From Chloropicon primus (lineage: Eukaryota > Chlorophyta > Chloropicophyceae > Chloropicales > Chloropicaceae), in contig CP060764.1 of the NCBI GenBank assembly GCA_023205875.1, positions 248,001 through 312,000 of the forward strand: DNA of 64,000 bases, given 5' to 3'. Each line of letters begins with the position of its first letter. The stretch's first letter is position 1. Shown piece after piece: positions 48,787 through 57,805 of this stretch. The translations under genes and the position numbers were made by a program. Under the pieces are notes generated by a model. The model worked only from the letters and a program-made list of their open reading frames with translations, ran no database searches and was not told the origin of the DNA.

Positions 48787-48821
<35 letters not shown>

Positions 48822-49123
48822 GCCGCGTGGACCGGACGAAAGCTTCCCATGCAGAGCTGACAGGCGCCCAAGTGGACGCTCAATGCGCCAAGCGCCAGGG
48901 ATCTCAGCATCTTGCGCGTGAAAGCGGAAGGACTCGTCGTCGTCGTGGGAGTTGAAGCAGGCGGTTCGTCATGGTGTTCGTCACCGTCACCGCCACGGGA
49001 AGCGACGCTGAGGGATGGCGGACCTCTCCTTGTTCGGGGCCGTCGTCTTCCGTGGGCCGGAGCGGAGCGGCAAGGAGCACCTTTCCTTCCTCCTCCCACA
49101 CTTGCGCGACACTTGGGTTCCAT
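47498..49123 (-). CDS. PotD/PotF-like substrate-binding protein, plastid-type
   Basis: Single exon, 541 aa. The N-terminus looks bipartite: an Arg-rich region, then RKMLRSLALGALSVHLGACQ and HAAAAA, like a thylakoid-lumen signal with AxA cleavage. Low-complexity Thr and Asp runs follow. The mature part resembles periplasmic spermidine/putrescine-binding proteins and their plant plastid homologues: YVWGVPYKWGCLCMLVRQDK, LRDWGDLWHPSLRGKVALPN, VYVVVGWSHNLLP and a late CECIERSEFLLP. In bacteria these deliver polyamines to an ABC importer; in algae and plants the partner is not established. The ligand cannot be read from sequence. The convergent gene 46935-47462 ends 36 bp away and a TGTAA (minus strand) sits just past this stop. 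Confidence 0.82.
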
Positions 49124-49276
49124 CGTTTTGCTCTCTCCTGGAGATGTTACAGAAGAGGGCAGAAGGCAGAGGCAGAGGGAGGCAGAGGAGAGGAGAGGAT
49201 GGTGGTGGTGATAGCGATGGTGATGATGGAGGACAAGCCAGGAGAACGCAACTGCTTGGATATTACATATATATTT

Positions 49277-51034
49277 TTAGTGCTGGGACATTCGATGCCT
49301 GGCGGACATGCTGGAGAGGAACTGGTTCGAGTTGAGGACGCCGTTGCCGCCAAGGAAGATCTTGAGGTTGGTGTACTGCTGCTGCATGCTCGCAATGAAC
49401 TTTGATTCCTCGTACGTCACTCCCCCCGCGATGAAGATGATGAGCTCTTTCACTTGCTTTGCGTCGACCTGAGGCACTTGGGCGTGGCAAGGATAGTCGT
49501 GCTCCTTGAGCTTGCCCTTGAGCAGCTGGTCGGCGATGCTGGCGATCAGCGGCTCGTGCTGCGTGTAGACGTTGTCAACCCCCTTGAGACCCTTCATGGC
49601 AGTGGATGCCCTGGACAAGAACGATTTGTTGCCTCCGAACAAGTCGTCGTCCCTTTTCCCTTGGCCCCCGTAGTCGAGGATTTCCCTCACCAGGTTAGTC
49701 TTCCTGACCGGGACCCCCACGTCAATGAGCTCTGAGATGAGCCTCGAGACGGTCTCCCCGTCCTTCTCGAACCTCACGGCGAAGATCATGGCCAGCTTCA
49801 CCTTGTGGTCCTCCTTCACCTTGTGGTCTCTGATGATGTCCACGACCTCGTTGTAGATGGAGCCGGCCCTCAGGGACGAATTGCAGGCTATCTCCTGCTC
49901 GATCTCGCTCGCGTTCATGAGGTTCCCCTCCTCAACGATCCTGCTGAGCTCCGTCATCAGGGTCACATGCTTGGAGACGTTCCCTTGCTTCGACCTGAAC
50001 TCTGGGTAGTTCTCCACAAACCTCTGCATGTCCTCGATGCTCTGTATGTTGTGGTTCATCTTGCTGGCCTCCTGGAAGCCATCCACAAGGTTCTTGATCT
50101 CTATCCCGAGGTCCCCGTAGTTATTGTACATCTCCTTCTTGAAGAACTCGTCCTGCTCGGACGAGAGAACGACCTGACTCTGGTCCTTTGGAACCTTTGA
50201 CAGAATGCTCTTCGACGTGAGGTCCACCCTGTTGTTCCTGATCCCCAGGAGGTCGTGGACCATGGCCTGGTAGGTCCACTGCGTCAGGAGTGGGGTCACC
50301 GGGTCACTTGTCCGGTCGAGAATGAGAACGAGGGGCTCGATGCTTCCCCTCTCCGTGGCGAAGAGGCCCTCTCCCTGGCAGTAGGTCAACCGGTACAAGC
50401 TCTCCGAGATCTGAAACGCGACGTCAGAGGAGCGCTGGTACCTTATGCAGGGCTTCCTGACCTTGAGGGACAGGAGGAGGGCGGCAATAGCCTCCACCGT
50501 CCTGTCCACGTCCCCGAGGAGCTCCTGCCTGTCGACGTACGGCGCGCAAAGGAAGCTCGAGGCGTGGCCCTCTCCCCCACTCCCCGCGGCGTTCCCCCGG
50601 GCCTCCAAGCTCGGTACGGTGAACAGGTGCGAGTCCAGCACCATGTAGTCCACGTAGTACTCGTGAATCTGCTTCACAAGCTCTTGCCCGTCCGCCTGCG
50701 CGAGGTCTTGCAGGTACGAGTCCCTCACCGAGTTGGTGTAAAATAGGTGGTACTCCCCGAACTTGGGGTCCCTGAGGTGCCTGCTCAACGCCCGAAGCGA
50801 CGAGTACGACGGCCGCAGGAAGCACACCGCTTTCATGTGCATGAGCTTCTCCACCGTCTCGTTGTCTATCCTTTCCACGAGAAAGACCTCCTGCTTGAGG
50901 ACGTCCGACTGGGTGTACACCGTGGACAAGTACTGCTTCGTCTCCGAGTCCACGAGGAGTACCTTGGCCCCAGGCCCCGCCCTCTGAATCATCTTTTGGA
51001 TGTAATCCTTCGCCAAGTCGGGAAGCTTCACCAT
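49277..51034 (-). CDS. VPS45: SM-family vesicle fusion protein VPS45
   Basis: Single exon, 585 aa, the usual size for Sec1/Munc18 proteins. It shows KVLLVDSETKQYLSTVYTQS at the start, FLRPSYSSLRALSRHLRDPK, EPLVLILDRTSDPVTPLLTQ with WTYQAMVHDLLGI, and HKVKEDHKVKLAMIFAVRF, all typical of VPS45 rather than VPS33 or SLY1. The C-terminus has VKELIIFIAGGVTYEES, the SM family signature. VPS45 binds Tlg2/SYP4-type syntaxins and promotes SNARE fusion at TGN/endosomes. An in-frame start 19 codons upstream lacks homology, so the ATG at 51034 is chosen. A TGTAA occurs 11-15 nt after the stop (minus strand). Confidence 0.96.
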   Translation of the reverse strand: MVKLPDLAKDYIQKMIQRAGPGAKVLLVDSETKQYLSTVYTQSDVLKQEVFLVERIDNETVEKLMHMKAVCFLRPSYSSLRALSRHLRDPKFGEYHLFYTNSVRDSYLQDLAQADGQELVKQIHEYYVDYMVLDSHLFTVPSLEARGNAAGSGGEGHASSFLCAPYVDRQELLGDVDRTVEAIAALLLSLKVRKPCIRYQRSSDVAFQISESLYRLTYCQGEGLFATERGSIEPLVLILDRTSDPVTPLLTQWTYQAMVHDLLGIRNNRVDLTSKSILSKVPKDQSQVVLSSEQDEFFKKEMYNNYGDLGIEIKNLVDGFQEASKMNHNIQSIEDMQRFVENYPEFRSKQGNVSKHVTLMTELSRIVEEGNLMNASEIEQEIACNSSLRAGSIYNEVVDIIRDHKVKEDHKVKLAMIFAVRFEKDGETVSRLISELIDVGVPVRKTNLVREILDYGGQGKRDDDLFGGNKSFLSRASTAMKGLKGVDNVYTQHEPLIASIADQLLKGKLKEHDYPCHAQVPQVDAKQVKELIIFIAGGVTYEESKFIASMQQQYTNLKIFLGGNGVLNSNQFLSSMSARHRMSQH

Positions 51035-51090
51035 CTTCCCCCTGGCGCGCTCACCAAAAACAACAACTGCAACTCGTGAAACACTCCGCA

Positions 51091-51640
51091 CCTCCTCGAG
51101 TCCTTTCTCCCCCTCTCTCTCGATCCCTTGCCGACCTCAAACCGGGTCAAGCAACCAACCAATCGAAAGATCTCAACCTCTACTTTCGTGTCGTCGACTC
51201 GTCCTTCCCTTCCTCGGCCGCGGTGTGTCCCGAAACCGCCCTCGAACCTTCGCCTCTCCCCCCTCTTTGGCGAGAACCCTCCTCCCTTTCTCCCCCCCTC
51301 TCTCTCGATCCCTTGCCGACCTCAAACCGGGTCAAGCAACCAACCAATCGAAAGATCTCAACCTCTACTTTCGTGTCGTCGACTCGTCCTTCCCTTCCTC
51401 GGCCGCGGTGTGTCCCGAAACCGCCCTCGAACCTTCGCCTCTCCCCCCTCTTTGGCGAGAACCCTCCTCCCTTTCTCCCCCCCTCTCTCTCGATCCCTTG
51501 CCGACCTCAAACCGGGTCAAGCAACCAACCAATCGAAAGATCTCAACCTCTACTTTCGTGTCGTCGACTCGTCCTTCCCTTCCTCGGCCGCGGTGTGTCC
51601 CGAAACCGCCCTCGAACCTTCGCCTCTCCCCCTCTCTCCT
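51091..51640. repeat. 185-bp tandem repeat, three copies, in a divergent promoter
   Basis: The phrase CGATCCCTTGCCGACCTCAA starts at 51121, 51306 and 51491, exactly 185 bp apart. Copies are essentially identical up to the final CCTCTCCCCC block, where the third diverges (about 51630). Each unit has CCAACCAATCGAAAGATC, containing a CCAAT box, and TTCGTGTCGTCGACTCG, so the promoter carries three sets of candidate factor sites. Confidence 0.92.
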
Positions 51641-51783
51641 CGGGCGAGAAGAGAACCTCGAGTTTGTCAAACAGAAGTGCGCCGACCTTTGGCGATCTCG
51701 GGCGAACGGGGCGGAGGAGCCGACGGCGAGGAGAGTGAGAGCGCAAAGGGGTCAAGGGTGGACGAGGCTTGGACCAAACGAAG

Positions 51784-51812
51784 CGTCTCTTCGAAATCTT
51801 TCGATCGGCCTC
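51784..51812 (+). promoter_or_regulatory. Dispersed motif B, copy upstream of PECT
   Basis: It reads CGTCTCTTCGAAAT then CTTTCGATCGGCCTC; sense orientation, 130 bp before the PECT ATG at 51942. Confidence 0.4.
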
Positions 51813-51941
51813 ACTTGCGTCCCTTCTCGGCGTCGACTGAGAGAGAGAGAGAGAGAGAAGCTTCGGCATCTTCGAGAGAGGGAGAGGGATCGAGTGGATC
51901 CTTTTTTGTTTTGTTTTGTTTTGATTTTGTTTCTTGGGAGG

Positions 51942-53357
51942 ATGGCAAGCGGAGGGAGCGGGAGTGAAGGGGACGCGTCGACGACGTTGTTGACGTACAA
52001 GGTGGTGAAGGGTTGCGCGATATTGGCGGCCTCTGCGGCGGCGATATGGCTCGGGTCGGAGGTTTGGGACAGGAGTTGCGAACGTTATGCCGGAACTGGA
52101 AGGAAAGGGAGCCAATGGGTGAGGAAGAACTTGAGGTACAAGCCAGGAAGCACGACGGAGTACTTGTCCAAGGTGCTGAAGCAGCACTCCGACAGTAGGA
52201 AGAAGAGGAGGCCAAGGATCGTTTACATGGACGGGTGCTTCGATATGATGCATTATGGGCACGCGAATGCTTTGAGACAGGCGAGGGCGTGTGGCGACTA
52301 CCTGATCGTTGGGGTGGTGTCCGATGAGGAGATCCTGAAGAACAAGGGGCCGCCGGTGTTCTCCGAGGAGGAGAGGATCACGATGGTGAAGGCGGTGAAG
52401 TGGGTGGACGAGGTCATCACCGGGGTGCCTTACGAGGTAACGGAAGAGTTCATGAGAATGCTCTTCAAGAAGCACAAGATCGATTACATCATTCACGGCG
52501 ACGACCCTTGCCTTCTTCCTGACGGGAGAGACGCGTACGAGCTCGCCAAGAAGGCTGGGAGGTACATGGAGATCAAGAGGACGGAGGGGGTGAGCAGCAC
52601 GGACATCGTCGGCCGGATGCTGCTGTGCTCCCACCAGGTGTCCCCCTTCAAGCGAAGCAAGAGGCACCTCAAGACCAAGTCCATGGACAAGATAGAGCAC
52701 GACTTCAGCCTCGGAGGGAGCGACGACGAGTGTGAGGACGAAGAGTACGCCAGAGGGAGCGAGCCCTCGACCCCGAGGGCGCAGACGAAGCTGAGCAACT
52801 TCATGCCCACGAGCAGGAGGCTGATCCAGTTCGCGAACGACGTCTCCAAGGCGGACAAGGATTCCGTCGTCATTTACATCGACGGGGCGTTCGACATGTT
52901 TCACCCGGGGCACGCCAAGATACTCAAGGCCGCCAAGGAGTTGGGGGACTACCTCATCGTTGGCGTGCACGACGACGACGTCGTGTCCAAGAGCCGCGGG
53001 AGGCACTACCCGATCATGAGCCTGCACGAGAGGAGCTTGTCCGTCTTGGCCTGCAGATACGTGGATGAGATCATCATGGGAGCACCGCAGCAGATCACCT
53101 CGGAGCTTCTCACCACCTTCAACATCTCCATCGTTGCCCACGGCACGGTGTACGAGAGTGCCGCCGAGGACGGCCAGTACGCCCTCGCCATCGAGAACGG
53201 CATCTTCGTGGAGATTGAGAGCGAGAGCGACCTCTCCACCCGAGAAATCGTGAGGAGAATCGTGTCCAACAAGGACAGTTTTGAGGCCAAGTTCGCAAGA
53301 AAGTCCAAGAGCGAGGCGGAGTACTACAAGCAAAAGACCTACGTCATTGAACAGTAA
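51942..53357 (+). CDS. PECT1: Ethanolamine-phosphate cytidylyltransferase
   Basis: Single exon, 471 aa. An N-terminal membrane segment (GCAILAASAAAIWLGSEVW, about 25-45) precedes two tandem cytidylyltransferase domains. The first has GCFDMMHYGHANALRQ, with HYGH at about 104-107; the second has GAFDMFHPGHAKILKAAK, with HPGH at about 321-324. RTEGVSSTDIVGRM and STREIVRRI are the matching ends of the two domains. The enzyme makes CDP-ethanolamine for phosphatidylethanolamine synthesis (Kennedy pathway). The N-terminal anchor matches plant PECT1, located at the outer mitochondrial membrane. A Ser/Arg-rich linker separates the domains. Confidence 0.97.
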   Translation: MASGGSGSEGDASTTLLTYKVVKGCAILAASAAAIWLGSEVWDRSCERYAGTGRKGSQWVRKNLRYKPGSTTEYLSKVLKQHSDSRKKRRPRIVYMDGCFDMMHYGHANALRQARACGDYLIVGVVSDEEILKNKGPPVFSEEERITMVKAVKWVDEVITGVPYEVTEEFMRMLFKKHKIDYIIHGDDPCLLPDGRDAYELAKKAGRYMEIKRTEGVSSTDIVGRMLLCSHQVSPFKRSKRHLKTKSMDKIEHDFSLGGSDDECEDEEYARGSEPSTPRAQTKLSNFMPTSRRLIQFANDVSKADKDSVVIYIDGAFDMFHPGHAKILKAAKELGDYLIVGVHDDDVVSKSRGRHYPIMSLHERSLSVLACRYVDEIIMGAPQQITSELLTTFNISIVAHGTVYESAAEDGQYALAIENGIFVEIESESDLSTREIVRRIVSNKDSFEAKFARKSKSEAEYYKQKTYVIEQ

Positions 53358-53450
53358 TCGAAACCGAGTCTAATCTTCTCCTCTCCAAGATCCAATCCCC
53401 TCCCCTGGGAAAAGCAATCAATCAATCCATCTCTCTCTCTCTCAAGAAAA

Positions 53451-54507
53451 ATGGATCTCCTCGGAGGCTATGGCTCGTCGTCGAGCGAGAGCGAAGGCCC
53501 TCCAGCGCAAGCGGAGGAGGTGACCCAACCGAAGAAGGTGTTCACCTTCCAGGTTCCCGTCCTCAAGCCCCTTCCAAATACCGAGGACTATCGTCCGAAA
53601 AAGAGGCAGAACACCGAGGAGAAGCCGGCGTCCTTGCTGGACTCCTTGCCCAAACCCAAGACGGAGTTGTACGACTTGAAAGCGACCGAGACAAAGAACA
53701 GGAAGAGCATCGGCAACAACGTAAGTCACGACCCTTCACGCTCGTCTAAGAGAAACCCTGACATCGTCGTCGTCATCTTCATCGACAACACCATCTCTCT
53801 CTCTCTCTCCCTCTCTCTCTCTCGTTTCCTCCTCATCAACGTGATGATGAATGCAGGACCAGTGCCGAGAGGGGCAAAGGGTCTCGTCCTCCTCAGCGGG
53901 CGTGACAGCGGCCGAGGAGGATGAAGCTGGTCCGTCCCGTCCATCGTATGTCGGCGTCGAAGCGGCTCCAGAGGTTCCGAGCAACCCGAACGACATGTAC
54001 CGCGTCGGTGCCGCAGGTCAGCAGCAGCAGTATGATGCCCAGTATGATTACAATGCTTACTATGGCCAGTACGGGTATTATGGCGCCCAGGAGGCTCAGC
54101 ATCAAGGAAGCCAGCCGCCATCTACATCGGCTGCCGGCTGTGATGGCGCCCAGAGGGTGCTTGAGCTCGCCCTGGAGGAGGAGAGGAATCGAAGTCAGAA
54201 GCGGGGTCGGAAGGGCGGCAGGGGGTTGGGCCTCGAGCCTCAGGTCGTGGAAGTGAACCAGGCCTCCCTCCGGGGTAGCAGGGTAACGGCAGTCTCGAGC
54301 AACCCGATCCGGGATGCCATGGGGGAGGGGTACGAGGAGAAGCTGCGGAGGGAGGCCACCGGGAAAGGCGTTTCCCAGGTGGCGAGGAGTAAGCACCAGA
54401 TCGGCTCCTTGTACCAGGCGTCCAAGAAGCAGGAGCTGGAAATCCTCGCGAACAGGGCAAAGTCGATGAAATCGAAGAGGGAAACGCAGGGAAAGTACGG
54501 CTGGTGA
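53451..54507 (+). CDS. PRCC-family protein (splicing/mitotic-checkpoint associated), two exons
   Basis: Exons are 53451-53720 and 53857-54507 (GTAAGT..CAG, phase 0), 306 aa. The N-terminus is Ser/Glu-rich with a small MDLLGGYGSSSSESE start, as in animal and plant PRCC. The middle is Gln/Tyr-rich (AQYDYNAYYGQYGYYG). The C-terminus has NPIRDAMGEGYEEKLRREAT, RSKHQIGSLYQASKKQELEI and ETQGKYGW, a close match to the PRCC signature (KHQITyLihqAK...QTqAKYGF). Human PRCC associates with splicing factors and with MAD2B. The intron has a CT repeat on the sense strand. The short 93-bp gap to PECT carries a CT tract. Confidence 0.85.
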
Positions 54508-54571
54508 GGGCATTCGAGGGTCCTTCCCTTTGCTTCTTCTTCTTAAATCTTCAATTCATTACAATTCTGTT

Positions 54572-55371
54572 TTACTTCTTTCCTGCCTTTCCTTCCTTCA
54601 TCCTGACGTACTCGTCGGCGTACCTGATACCCTTGCCCTTGTAGACCTCAGGGGGCCTCTTGCTTCTGACGACGGCGGCAAAGTTACCCACGACCTCCTT
54701 GTCGTATCCCGTGATTGTGATCGCCGTCTGGCTCTTGTCCACCTCGGCCTTGACGCCCTCCGGCAGGTCGAGGACGACCGGGTGGATGTAACCGAGCTGA
54801 AGCTCAATCTGCTTCGACCCCTTCATGGCGGCCCTGTAGCCCACGCCAATGAGACTGAGCTTCTTCTCCCAGCCCTCCAGGACTCCGGTCACCATGTTCT
54901 GGCCCAGGGTCCTGCACAGGCCGTGGAGCTGCTTGGCCTTCTTGGAGTCCTCCGCCTTTGTGAACTTCACCTCCGCCTTGTCGTCGCTCATCGACAGCGC
55001 GATCTCGGGAGGGAACTCCCTCGTCAGCGTGCCCAGCGGACCCTGAGAAAACAAACGAATCCCGGAGAGAGAGAGAGAGTGTGTGTGTGTGTGTGTGTGT
55101 GTGTTAGAAGCGGCGCGTCAGTCGAGATGTCGAGGGGGTTCCGAAGCCAGCCAACGGCCAGGGAGCACAACAAGAGAGAAGCACTTCAAAAGCCGTCTCT
55201 CATCTCTCGTCTTACCTTGACCGTGAGTACCTGCCCCTCGAGCTTGACCTCGGACTTTCCCACTTGGACGGGTCTCTTGCCAATGCGGCTCTCCTTGCAC
55301 GTCGTCACCAACCGAACCGGTCTGGCCGCCCTCGCCGTCAGGCGCACGTTGTTGTTGCACAAGGCTCTCAT
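54572..55371 (-). CDS. RPL6: Plastid ribosomal protein L6 (uL6), two exons
   Basis: Exons are 55371-55216 and 55042-54572 (GTAAGA..CAG, phase 0), 208 aa. Residues 1-27 are a basic presequence. The uL6 core begins ESRIGKRPVQVGKSEVKLEG and continues GPLGTLTREFPPEI, LSLIGVGYRAAMKGSKQIEL and SKRPPEVYKGKGIRYADEYV. This is the bacterial-type L6 that binds 23S rRNA near the GTPase centre. Plastid location is likelier than mitochondrial from its similarity to chloroplast L6, but either fits. The intron has GA/GT repeats (CT and CA on the sense strand). TTGTAATG lies just past the stop. Confidence 0.93.
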
Positions 55372-56433
55372 ACCTCCGCTTCTTCAATAAAAATAAATAA
55401 AACAAAACAAAGTCAGTATGATAGGCTGATTCCATCCCCTTCCATCATCATCATCCTCAACATCATCGTCGTCGTGCATGTCGAGTCGGCCGCCGTTCTC
55501 CACGAGGAAGGGGTCGATGGAGAGCGCGCGACGGGAGGATTGGAACCTCTCCAGTCTCGTCCTGCGCGAGGGACTCACCTCGCCCGTGGTCGTCGTCCTC
55601 CTCGTCGCAATCGCTGCGCCCAAAACTCCGAGACTCGACTCGTCTTTTCTTATCCACAAACGAGAGTTTTTTTGCGGCTGAAGATCATTCTTTCCATGAC
55701 GTTAAAGTGAGGGCCAAGGCTCGAACCAAGCGATGGCAACTTTGACGCAAGGGAAACGACAGAGGACGCGAGGTATGCGTGGAGAGAATGGAACGAGTGG
55801 AAAGGTTGTCTCGTCCTCTTTCGTTTGAGCACGGACTCGACACGTTTTCACGGCGTTTGGTTCCCCTTGGACCGGAAGCAACCGCTTGCTCTGCCTTCCT
55901 CATGTCCTGAAAAGGGTGAAGTGTCTGAAAGGAAAGGCTTCGCTAACTCCTTTTTCCAAAAAGGGGAGATCAGGTCGAGCACGAGGGGTCGATCACACGC
56001 GAGGCCGAGTTCGTTTGCGCTGTTTTTTTAGTCCTAGGGGTCGCGTTTTGGACGACGAGGGCTTGTCAGGACGAAGCTACGCTTCGCGAGCTTTCCATAG
56101 GTCCCTTGCTTGCTAGGTTTCGCGCCGACCACGGCCTTGGGACGGCGGAGAGGTCACGCGCGTTTGGGAGGACTCGGGCGTGGCTCCCTCACTTGGAGCA
56201 AGGGTCGTGGAACGAGGGAGGGAGGTTCCGACTCCTCTGGAGGTCGTCAAGCAAGGGATCGTCTCAAGCACTTTCGTTTGACTCGTCGCTCGACCGCTGG
56301 AGCGAAAGAATTGGACCAGGAATTGTTCCTTCCGTCCAGAACACTCCAAGGCGTTTCTGCATCAATCCCAATCATCTTCGAGGGCTAGAGCCCAGAGCCT
56401 AGAGGGGAGGGTCGTTGGCGGTGCTGGCTGGAG
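55372..56433. other. Divergent promoter region between L6 and TGD2
   Basis: About 1 kb. ATC repeats occur at 55445-55475. A minus-strand frame around 55390-55660 has Asp-rich and Arg-rich parts but no ATG with support. Two motif-B-like sites lie at 55806-55834 (diverged) and 56260-56287. No gene is supported. Confidence 0.45.
56260..56287 (+). promoter_or_regulatory. Dispersed motif B, copy upstream of TGD2
   Basis: It reads CGTCTCAAGCACTTTCGTTT then GACTCGTC; sense orientation, 147 bp before the ATG at 56434. Confidence 0.35.
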
Positions 56434-57675
56434 ATGGCGGCGAGGGGAGGTGTCGTCGGCGCATCGGCGCGCTCAATGTCGGTGGCGCTGCCGAGGAGGC
56501 TTTTGGGCGGGTCCTCGAGAGGGAGGGGTGCTGCCCCTGCGGTGTGCCTCTGCTCTCGGGCGGTGGCTGGCGAGTCCTCGAGAGGCTTGAGGAGGGCGAG
56601 GGCGAGGGTGGGAAGGAGGGGGGGGAGGGCTGCGGCGATGGAGGTCCGCGTGCTGAGCGCCAAGAGGGACGGTGAGGGGGGTGGCGAGGACGGCGGGGAG
56701 GAGGACGGCAAAGGAGGCTTGGGCGGCATCAAGTTCATCAAACCTTATCTCGCGAACATAGTGAGGACCCTGCAGGACTTTGGCGTGGGGCGCCGGTCCA
56801 TCTGGGAGGGTGGCGTGGGTCTCTTCATCGCGGGAACGATGGGAGCCGTGTTCGCGCTCATAAGCTGGGTGGTCGGCAGCAGGCCGGGGAGGTACCTGAA
56901 CAGCTACAACTTCACCGTGGCTTTCCCCGTGGCGTACGGCTTGAGCATAGGCACCCCCGTCAGGATGAGGGGGGTGAACATAGGCTCGGTCGTTGGAATC
57001 AAGCCGCACGTCACGTCCGTGGAAGCAGTGCTCCAGATCAAGGACGAGAACATCGCCATCCCGAAGGATGCGAGGATCGAGATCAACCAGCTCGGCCTGA
57101 TCGCCGAGACCATGATCGACATCACCCCCAAGGCGACCTCCAGGGAGGACTACAAGTCCTCCCCGCTCGATGCGGACTGCGCGAAGGAGGGGTCCCTGGT
57201 GTGCCACAGGTCGTCCCTCAAGGGCGACCAGGGCGTGAGCATGGACGAGTTCATCCTGATCAGCACGAGGCTTGTCAAGGAGATGGAGAAGGGGGGCATG
57301 GACACCATGCTGGCCGCGGCTGGGCAGGCGATCGACATCATGGAGAAGAGCAAGCCTCTCCTCAGGGAAGCGATCCTCCTGGCGAAGGAGGTCACGCCAA
57401 TCCTGCACGAGCTCAACAAGCAGAATGTGGTGGGCACGGTAGATGACCTGCTCTCCGTCGCGTCAAAGTCTGTGAGGGACATAAACCACATGAACAAGAT
57501 GATCCTGACGGAGGAGAACCTTGTCCTGCTCAAGGAGTCGGTCGGAACCCTGGTGAATACGTTGAAGAACATCGAGAGCATCAGTGGCAGCGTCAGCGGG
57601 CTTACAGGAGACTCGGCGACGCAGGCGAACATCAAGCAGCTGATCCAGTCTCTGTCTAGAATTATTGTGGACTAA
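56434..57675 (+). CDS. TGD2: Plastid lipid-transfer protein TGD2 (MlaD/MCE domain)
   Basis: Single exon, 413 aa. A long Arg/Gly-rich transit peptide (about 65-70 residues) precedes a membrane segment (GVGLFIAGTMGAVFALISWVV). The MCE domain follows: NFTVAFPVAYGLSIGTPVRM and RGVNIGSVVGI. Helical C-terminal segments end in SLSRIIVD. TGD2 forms a hexameric ring on the plastid inner envelope, reaching toward the outer envelope, and with TGD1 and TGD3 imports ER-derived lipid. No TGD1 or TGD3 gene is in the window. Its role is distinct from the lipin and PECT genes nearby, which feed the ER lipid pool. Confidence 0.93.
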   Translation: MAARGGVVGASARSMSVALPRRLLGGSSRGRGAAPAVCLCSRAVAGESSRGLRRARARVGRRGGRAAAMEVRVLSAKRDGEGGGEDGGEEDGKGGLGGIKFIKPYLANIVRTLQDFGVGRRSIWEGGVGLFIAGTMGAVFALISWVVGSRPGRYLNSYNFTVAFPVAYGLSIGTPVRMRGVNIGSVVGIKPHVTSVEAVLQIKDENIAIPKDARIEINQLGLIAETMIDITPKATSREDYKSSPLDADCAKEGSLVCHRSSLKGDQGVSMDEFILISTRLVKEMEKGGMDTMLAAAGQAIDIMEKSKPLLREAILLAKEVTPILHELNKQNVVGTVDDLLSVASKSVRDINHMNKMILTEENLVLLKESVGTLVNTLKNIESISGSVSGLTGDSATQANIKQLIQSLSRIIVD

Positions 57676-57805
57676 AGCAGGTGCGTAAAGTATGCGCGCG
57701 CCTGCCCAAACCTAAACCTGTGTGTGTGTGTGTGTGTGTGTTACAAATAAAAGGCGTCAAGCCCATTTTATTACGATTGTACAGACCGCCTACCGAGGTT
57801 GACCG

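Larger units (their letters stand above)
51035..51941. other. Bidirectional promoter region, VPS45 and PECT
   Basis: About 900 bp. The proximal 600 bp are a 185-bp tandem repeat (separate entry). From 51660 on there is single-copy sequence with motif B (51784-51812), a GA tract (51838-51858) and TTTTG repeats (51901-51932) before the PECT ATG. No gene is supported; frames that read through the repeat into PECT use a different phase in each copy. Confidence 0.6.

Noticed and set aside
51225-51941. An in-frame extension of PECT upstream through the 185-bp repeats
   Set aside because: Unit length is not a multiple of three, so the frame reads a different phase in each copy; the proteins show no conservation and PECT has its own ATG with a good membrane anchor at 51942.
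55384-55660. A possible small minus-strand gene upstream of L6 with an Asp-rich end
   Set aside because: No supported ATG, low-complexity ends and no recognisable motif; treated as part of the divergent promoter.
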